The notes beneath the pieces are model-generated. The model saw only the letters and a program-made list of their open reading frames with translations, ran no database searches and had not been told where the DNA came from. DNA of 64,000 bases, taken from Liquorilactobacillus sucicola DSM 21376 = JCM 15457. GTDB taxonomy: Bacteria; Bacillota; Bacilli; Lactobacillales; Lactobacillaceae. This document shows, one piece after another, positions 58,218-64,000 of the stretch (the stretch's first letter is position 1; the number at the start of each line of letters is the position of its first letter). Location of the stretch: assembly GCF_000612445.1 (NCBI RefSeq), contig NZ_BALC01000003.1, positions 186,001-250,000 of the forward strand. The letters are read 5' to 3'. The position numbers were made by a program, and so were the translations under genes.

Positions 58218-58940
58218 ATGAATTTTGATTTAGCTCTAAAGCTGCATTTTGATGAATTGACTGACATGGAAAGAGATATCGCCAATTACTTGTATCAGAA
58301 TGCAGTTGTAATTGAAAATTTTGGCATCGTTGCTTTGGCAAAAAAAACTCTCAGTTCCAAAAGTACTATTTTAAGACTGAGCAAGAAGTTGGGCTTTTCA
58401 GGATTTGTTGAAATGAAAAAAAGTTTATTGATGAAGAAAACAGCAAGTATTCCGCTGCAAAACACATTAAAAAAATGGCAAAGTGATATGGAACTTTTTT
58501 CTGCATATCTCCAAGACGTTGATTTCGATCCAATCGTAAATGCCATGAGAAGTGCGAATCGAATTTACATTTATCCTACAGGCAGTACCCAACAGGCTTA
58601 TGCACAAATATTTTACCAGTATATGCTTTTGAATAAGCAACCAGTGTTTATTTTGTATGGGCAATCCAGTTTGGATAATGCCGTTTCAATGATTACTGCT
58701 GCAGATGTTCTTTTGGTAGTAGATTATGAAGGGGAAACAGAGCATGATAAGGATCCCTTAAGATTGATAGCCTTGAAGAAGACGACCATCATTTCAATTA
58801 CAGCGTTAGGCACTAATTTTGTTAAAGAACAGGCCAAATACTCGCTATTTTATGAAGCCCCTAGAATAAACAATTATGATGTTTCCCTAGTACAATTGGG
58901 TATCATATTAGATTATTTAGTTCGCTTGTTAAATAACTAA
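58218..58940 (+). CDS. RpiR family regulator (HTH + SIS domain)
   Basis: 240 residues from ATG 58218 with GGGGGGAAG upstream. N-terminal helix-turn-helix: LTDMERDIANYLYQNAVVIE and LSSKSTILRLSKKLGFSGF. C-terminal SIS sugar-phosphate domain: RIYIYPTGSTQQAYAQIF. Third gene of the MFS-GH31 unit, so it probably controls it in response to a phosphosugar. It could act as activator or repressor. Confidence 0.85.
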   Translation: MNFDLALKLHFDELTDMERDIANYLYQNAVVIENFGIVALAKKTLSSKSTILRLSKKLGFSGFVEMKKSLLMKKTASIPLQNTLKKWQSDMELFSAYLQDVDFDPIVNAMRSANRIYIYPTGSTQQAYAQIFYQYMLLNKQPVFILYGQSSLDNAVSMITAADVLLVVDYEGETEHDKDPLRLIALKKTTIISITALGTNFVKEQAKYSLFYEAPRINNYDVSLVQLGIILDYLVRLLNN

Positions 58941-58974
58941 ACTGCTATTAACTAGGCATTAAGGGTGTTAGCAT

Positions 58975-59080
58975 TGCATTGCAGAACAACCCGCTTTCAT
59001 ATCCTCACAAAATATTTCAAAGGTGTAGCTAAAGATAACATGATTGCTGACAGGGTCAACATTTAGGATTTGCATGCTCA
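58975..59080 (+). pseudogene. Possible relic of a gpm-like gene 3' end
   Basis: ATTGCAGAACAAC, CCTCACAAAATATTTCAAAG and GGGTCAAC line up in order with ATTGCAGCACATGG, CCTCACAAAATACATCGAAG and AGGTCAACC of gpmA. One frame reads LTKYFKGVAKDNM, similar to [14 protein letters not shown]. It has no start and is shifted. Possibly the remains of a paralogue or of an older insertion at a gpm site. Confidence 0.3.
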
Positions 59081-59135
59081 ATTTGAGCACTGCTAAAAAA
59101 TGAAGCATCAAAACCAACAAACAAATCATACCAAA

Positions 59136-59306
59136 GAGTGTGACATAAGTCGGGAAAATTTGAGTAATAACTCTAAATTACGAACGTAGCGAGTACTTGG
59201 CTATGAGTAATTCGAAGTTAGACGGAGAATTTTGGCTTATGGAACACGTTTATACGAAATAAAAGAGGGGCTGTGCCAAAATTTCACTTTTGGCACAGCT
59301 CCTTTT
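59136..59306 (+). repeat. Dispersed intergenic repeat, family A, fullest copy
   Basis: Contains all parts in order: GAGTGTGACATAAGTCGGGA, GCTATGAGTAATTCGAAGTT, AGACGGAGAATTTTGGCTTA, ACACGTTTATACGAAATAAA and a hairpin of GGGCTGTGCCAAA and TTTGGCACAGCTCC. The outer ATAAGTC and GGCTTAT are near inverted repeats, so the unit can fold on itself. The remaining 59307-59580 shows no gene. Confidence 0.7.
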
Positions 59307-59604
59307 GAGGTAGAAAATATTTATTTTAAATATACAAAATAAATTTTTTGCTTTAAAATGTTAATATTAGCTTGTTGGCCGTGATAAAATTATTTTTTAT
59401 AATCATGATGAATTACTTAAAATACATGCAGCATGAAATGTGCAAGTAAATGATTTTGACATACATATGTTAAGCAGTGCTACTGTTTCTGAAGGGGAGT
59501 AGGAATTTGAAGTTGTTTTTACTGATATTATATTGTAAACCTCCAAATTTAAAAGTAACTAGGCAATAATTATTAATTTTTTAAAAGGAGATAATCAGAA
59601 CAAC

Positions 59605-61067
59605 ATGGATTCTTTACTTACGAAAAAACATTATATTAGCTGGCCGGTAATAGCTTTTTTGGATTTTGTAACGATTATTGGTTTTGACGATATTCTTTAT
59701 CCGTTGCAAAATCAGGGACTATCGGTGGTTTTTACTTGGATATTCATGGTCTTTGCTTTTGTTATTCCCTATGAGATGTCGGTTAGTCAACTAGGGGCGA
59801 CTTTTGCTGGTCAAGAGGAAGGTGGGCTTTCCTCTTGGGTTCGGCGTAGTACTAATGATACTTTGGGGTATTGGACTGCTTGGATGTACTGGGCAGCTAG
59901 TTTACCTTACATTGTTGATGTGGCGAATTCAGTCATAATTTCTATTGGTTGGATGGTCACGGGTGATAATTCACTGGGAAAACAAATGTCGAATTTTACT
60001 TTTGGATTACTGACCTTTATTATTATCTTGATTTTTATTCTGCTGCAAAACTTTTTTAAACGCTCAATGGAAGTAATGGCGACGATTGGTGGTGGAGCGA
60101 TGTTTTTAATGACCGTTCTTTTTGTTATTATGACTGCGTATACGTTGCTTCATGGGGGAAGGATAGCAACGCAGCCTTTTAGTTTCAGCTCTTTTATTCC
60201 ACACTTTAGTTTGCAATATTTTTCTACCACAGGGCTGCTAATGTTTGCGGTCTGCGGCGCAGAACTTGTTGCGCCATATTTGATCAGAATGCGTAATCCT
60301 AAAAAAGATTTTCCTAAGGCTATGTGGCTCGTTGCTTTGATGACTGCATTTTTAACGGTTTTTGGCACCATTTCACTAGCAATTTTTTTCAATGCTAATG
60401 ATTTGCCGCATGATCTTAAGATGAATGGATCGTATTATGCTTTTCAATTGTTGGGACGGCGTTTGGGTTTAGGCAATCTTTTACTGTATATTTTTTCTGT
60501 TGTGCAAGCTATTTACATGATGGCTCAGCTGGCAGTTTTGCTAGATGCTGCTAGTTGGGTAATTGCTGGTGACACAGCAGGCCGGTTTATGCCTCGTTGG
60601 ATGAGCAAACGCAATAAAAATGGTCGTCCACTGCATAGTTATGTTTTAACTAGTGGCTGTGCCTTTTCTTGTTATTAATGAGTGGAACTCTGCCGGATAT
60701 CAATTCGATTTTTAATTGGCTGCTGAATTTAAATGGGATCGTTTTTCCTTTTAAAAACTGTTGGGTCTTTTTAGCTTTTATTGCCATAAGGTTGCAAACT
60801 GATAAGTTTAACTCTTCATTTGTCTTCATTAAGAATAAAACTGGTGCGATCGCGGTTGGCAGCTGGTGTTTTCTATTTTCATTTGTCTGTGCAGCGATGA
60901 GTTTTATCCCGCAAGATGTTAAATTTGGGACGGCTGTTTATGATCAGCAATTAGTAATGAATCTTTTTTCTGTTTTTGTGTTGTTTGGAGCTGGTTTTAT
61001 CATGCCGTTATTAGCTAGGTTAGAGAGGTCCAGGTTGCACATTATTGAAAAGAAGACGCTAAACTGA
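59605..61067 (+). pseudogene. APC family amino acid permease (GadC/YcaM-like), single-base frameshift
   Basis: First frame 357 residues (about ten membrane segments), second frame to 61067 with the remaining helices. HYISWPVIAFLDFVTIIGFDD and QEEGGLSSWVRRSTNDTLGY are typical of the glutamate/GABA-antiporter branch of the APC superfamily. The frame breaks near 60657; one added C continues as LCLFLLLMSGTLPDINSIFN. The repaired length is about 487. The start ATG 59605 has AGGAG 14 bases upstream, a long spacing. Neighbours (Lrp, isochorismatase-like) do not reveal the substrate. Confidence 0.78.
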
Positions 61068-61249
61068 GGCAAGTTAAAAAATAAGGATCAGTCTATTTAA
61101 ATGAAACTGGTCCTTATTTTTGTTTGGAGTATCCATATTACTGTCAAAAGAAGGTAACTCTTAGGAATTAGGGGTATAAATAAAAGAGTAGCGGCCATAG
61201 GTGTTTAGCTTGGGAGTAGATTTTAGGCCAAGTTTCTAGAATAGAAATT

Positions 61250-61661
61250 TTATTCATTTGCGTCTGTTTCGGTTTTGTTAGCAATTACTGTTTCTACGCT
61301 GTATCTTGCCCACCTTGATATTTTTTCAATAAAAGCAGAAAGATCTGACTCTGTGAAATGTGCCAAAATCATATAACAGGCTTGTCCGGAAACCTTATAA
61401 ATAGATGCTACTTCTTCATACGAATTTACAAAATGTTCGAATTTCTGATATTTATTTGAATCCATGAAAACTCGGATAAATTGTGTATGGGAATAATTGA
61501 GTTTGATGCTGAATCTTTGTATGATACCTTTTTCCAGCAAATTAACTATTCTATTTCCTACAGCTTGCCCAGTCATATGAACTATTTCCCCGATTTGTTT
61601 GTTGGTGAGTCTGCTGTTTTGCCTGAGAATTTTTAAAATCTGTTTGTCGGTCGTGTCCATG
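61250..61661 (-). CDS. Lrp/AsnC family regulator
   Basis: 136 residues from the ATG ending at 61661, chosen because AAAAAGGAG lies six bases upstream. DTTDKQILKILRQNSRLTNK and VHMTGQAVGNRIVNLLEKG are the N-terminal helix-turn-helix; the rest is the ligand-binding RAM domain (VSGQACYMILAHF). Such proteins sense amino acids or related compounds. It diverges from the isochorismatase-like hydrolase with about 120 bases between, so this gene and perhaps the permease are likely targets. Confidence 0.82.
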
Positions 61662-61781
61662 AATGTCTCCTTTTTCATAATTAAAGTGTTAGGGGAATTT
61701 CCTTTTCATCAAGTTATGTATTCTTAAAATTTATTTTTTTATACTTAACTATAACAAATAATAAATTGAAAAGGTGATTTT

Positions 61782-62320
61782 ATGAAACAAGCATTATTAA
61801 TTATAGATGTCCAGAATGATTATTTCGAGAATGGAAGGATGGAACTTGTATCACCACAGCAGGCATTAACTCAAATAAATAAACTGGAGGTTTCTTTCAA
61901 AACTAGAGATTTGCCAATTATTTATATACAGCACATAAAAAATGATCCGAAAGCCAATTTTTTTGGACGTGGGACAAAGGGAGCTTTACTGCATTCTAAC
62001 TTAAAAGTTGATAAAGCAGCAATAGTGATTGAAAAGCATTATCCAAACTCGTTTTTTAAAACAGATTTAAAAGAATTGCTGGAGTCGTTAGAAATAGAAC
62101 AGGTGGTTATTACCGGGATGATGACACATATGTGTGTCGATTCCACACACGCGCAAGTAGCGAACTAGGGTACGATCCTATCGTGATTTCAGATGCGACA
62201 GCAACAAGGAATCTTGCGTATAGAGGTGACAATGTTTCTGCTGAAAATGTGCAAAAAGCGTTTTTGGCAGCTTTACAAGTATTTGCGCAAGTTATTACGG
62301 CTAAAGAGTACTTGGGTTGA
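61782..62320 (+). pseudogene. Isochorismatase-like cysteine hydrolase, single-base frameshift
   Basis: LLIIDVQNDYF carries the catalytic Asp, VIEKHYPNSFFKT the Lys, and ITGMMTHMCVDST the nucleophile Cys of the family (isochorismatase, nicotinamidase and related amidases). The frame breaks near 62147, right after the Cys; one added base continues TRASSELGYDPIVISDATAT to 62320. Repaired length about 179, full. As written frame one ends at 62168. Substrate unknown. Confidence 0.82.
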
Positions 62321-62410
62321 AGAAAATAAAAAAGATAGTTCTATTGCTGCCGGGCTAGACTTCTTAGCCTTGAAAAAGGCAGCTTTTCATGGAGTACACA
62401 GTTTTTAAGT

Positions 62411-62459
62411 GAACAGCCCTAAAATTGTTAGCCAAAGCTAATGATTTTAGGGCTGTTCA
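62411..62459. terminator. Bidirectional terminator
   Basis: GAACAGCCCTAAAAT and ATTTTAGGGCTGTTC form a 15-bp stem between convergent genes. Confidence 0.8.
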
Positions 62460-62505
62460 TTTAGAAAGCAAACCTTATTCGTATTAAGAAGAGTATACTT
62501 TAACG

Positions 62506-64000
62506 TTAATTTACCTTGTTGATCGTGATTAACTCAGAAGTAAAATCACTTTGAGAAATCGGCAATGTAACTCCAGCGTAATTAAGTTCATCGCCTAAGT
62601 ACTCTTCAGTTTCGTTGACTGCGTAAAGCATAGTATTATTTAAATATTTTAAAGGAAGATAACGATTTGTCTTGACTGCTGAAACCAGCCCAGAAATAAG
62701 CAGGATAAAACCATTATTTTTTTGCTCATCTGTTAGCAGCCAGGCTACAGAGTGCGTTGAGTCGTTTAATTTTCCTAAACGGTACAAAACACCATTTTGA
62801 AAGATAGCACGATTCTTCTTGTAAAGGGCAAAATACTGTCTTATCATTTTTTGTTCATCCGCAGTGGAGCTTTGAACATCACATTCAATACCAGTAACAC
62901 CAAGAAAGCTGGCAAGTAAACGTGTCTTGAGCGATGTGACTCTGCCATCTTGTTCATTAGGTGATTTGGTAACATGCGAGACAAAAATACTTGCGGGATA
63001 CAAGAGACTCAGTCCCTGCATGATTTCAGCCCGATAAATCGGGTCAGTCAGGTCGCTTATCCACGTTTGGTCAGTGTAGAATAACATTCCCGGATCCAGT
63101 CGACCCCCACCAGCAGAACAATTTTCAATAATGAGTTTGGGGAAACGTATGCGCAATTCTTTTAAAATACGGTATAGTCCAAGAACATATCTTGTTGGAA
63201 CTTCTTTTTGCTGTGCAGCTGGTAATACTGCACTGCCTGGCTGTGAGAAATGTCTGTTGTAATCCCATTTCAAATAATCTAATTTGTTATCAAGTATTAG
63301 ATTCGAGACAAGTTTGATAATATGTTCTTGAACACGTGATTGAGACAGATCTAGGATTAATTGGTTCCTACTTTCTAAGGGAGTCTGATCATGGTATTGT
63401 AAGATCCAATCTGGATGATTCTGGTAAACTTTGCTGTTTGCGGTTACCATCTCTGGTTCGATCCAGAGACCAAACTTCATCCCACAATGGTGGGCTTTGT
63501 CTGATAGGTTCGTGAGACCGTGTGGGAATTTGCTAGGATCTGGCCGCCAGTCGCCCAACTGACCATCTTCACCGTTTCTATTGATAAACCAACCGTCATC
63601 AATAACGAATAATTCGACGCCTAATTTTTGTGCGGCATCTAGTTGTCGGACTGCTTTTTGTTCATTGATAGCAAAATAAGTAGTTTCCCAAGTATTGTAG
63701 CTGATAAGATGCTGCCGCTGATAGGGAATAAGGTGTGTATTAAATAACCTATGATAAACGTTTGACATCCCATTTAGCCCGCCATCAGTGTAAGCTAAAA
63801 TGGCCTGAGGAGTCAGGTATTGCTCTCCCGGAGCTAGTTCCCAAGAAAAATGTTCAGGATTAATACCAATAACTGTGCGCAGGCGATGATAGTGGTCAAC
63901 CTCTACACCAGACGCAAAATTTCCACTCCATAAAAGCGTAGTACTAATGATTGATCCTTGATGCTGTGTTGTTCCAGGTCGAGTCAGTGCTAGGAAAGGG
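62506..64000 (-). CDS. GH36 alpha-galactosidase, C-terminal two thirds (cut by window edge)
   Basis: The frame stays open from 62506 to the right edge, at least 498 residues, continuing through ELAPGEQYLTPQAILAYTDG. It removes alpha-1,6-linked galactose from melibiose or raffinose. Catalytic parts: FVIDDGWF, LWIEPEMV, YLKWDYNRHF (nucleophile Asp), ENCSAGGGRLDPGML and QTWISDLTDP (acid/base Asp). The C-terminal beta domain follows. An internal ATG at 63768 is not the true start. Regulation and partners lie outside the window. Confidence 0.93.
   Translation of the reverse strand, partial: PFLALTRPGTTQHQGSIISTTLLWSGNFASGVEVDHYHRLRTVIGINPEHFSWELAPGEQYLTPQAILAYTDGGLNGMSNVYHRLFNTHLIPYQRQHLISYNTWETTYFAINEQKAVRQLDAAQKLGVELFVIDDGWFINRNGEDGQLGDWRPDPSKFPHGLTNLSDKAHHCGMKFGLWIEPEMVTANSKVYQNHPDWILQYHDQTPLESRNQLILDLSQSRVQEHIIKLVSNLILDNKLDYLKWDYNRHFSQPGSAVLPAAQQKEVPTRYVLGLYRILKELRIRFPKLIIENCSAGGGRLDPGMLFYTDQTWISDLTDPIYRAEIMQGLSLLYPASIFVSHVTKSPNEQDGRVTSLKTRLLASFLGVTGIECDVQSSTADEQKMIRQYFALYKKNRAIFQNGVLYRLGKLNDSTHSVAWLLTDEQKNNGFILLISGLVSAVKTNRYLPLKYLNNTMLYAVNETEEYLGDELNYAGVTLPISQSDFTSELITINKVN

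Noticed and set aside
62193-62408. A 71-codon plus-strand frame overlapping the end of the isochorismatase-like gene
   Set aside because: Most of it lies out of frame within the conserved hydrolase, and it has no ribosome-binding site.

Overview
The window reads as chromosome of a low-GC Gram-positive lactic acid bacterium of the Lactobacillaceae. Support comes from a phosphoketolase, a class III fructose-1,6-bisphosphatase, an FA-HY1-type oleate hydratase, a T-box leader, many TTG/GTG starts behind strong GGAGG sites, and several LacI/RpiR-controlled sugar cassettes. I cannot name the species.

Layout. 1-2.95 kb: end of a KtrB-type K+ channel gene, azlCD, cfa. 3.3-7.7 kb: an alpha-glucoside cassette (LacI regulator, divergent sugar MFS carrier, GH13 oligo-1,6-glucosidase). 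8-14.1 kb: DedA, a membrane-anchored repeat protein, a histidine phosphatase, a UbiB/ABC1-type kinase and a T-box-controlled amino acid permease. 14.7-22.7 kb: phosphoketolase diverging from a transketolase-aroE-DAHP synthase-aroB operon. That operon has a 5' leader encoding a peptide with Phe-Tyr-Tyr-Tyr-Trp-Phe and alternative RNA pairings ending in an intrinsic terminator. I read it as a ribosome-mediated attenuator for aromatic biosynthesis, and it is the most interesting thing here. 22.7-34.8 kb: GntR regulator, galE, a zinc alcohol dehydrogenase, oleate hydratase, fbp, an AI-2E family protein, a MalY/PatB C-S lyase and gpmA.

34.8-51.4 kb: a mobile island of about 16.8 kb inserted in the 3' end of gpmA. 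It is bounded by a 207-bp direct repeat of the gpmA 3' end with one mismatch. It carries an unknown protein, an IS200-type element, a decayed primase/Xis/integrase module, a second module (Mor-like regulator, DUF960, RadC, DUF1643, integrase) and, at its right end, a single-chain type ISP restriction-modification enzyme followed by an Abi_C protein. This is a defence cargo.

51.6-64 kb: an Lsa-type ABC-F gene with a uORF/terminator leader, an MFS-GH31-RpiR sugar operon behind a cre-like site, an amino acid permease, an Lrp regulator, an isochorismatase-like hydrolase and the C-terminal part of a GH36 alpha-galactosidase.

Two patterns cross the whole window. First, about ten genes, several of them housekeeping, are split by a frame change of the same sign, each repairable by adding one base. 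This looks like residual deletion errors in the assembly, though real decay cannot be excluded. Second, an intergenic repeat of about 150 bp, often ending in a terminator-like hairpin, recurs at least five to seven times between chromosomal genes and was not seen inside the island.
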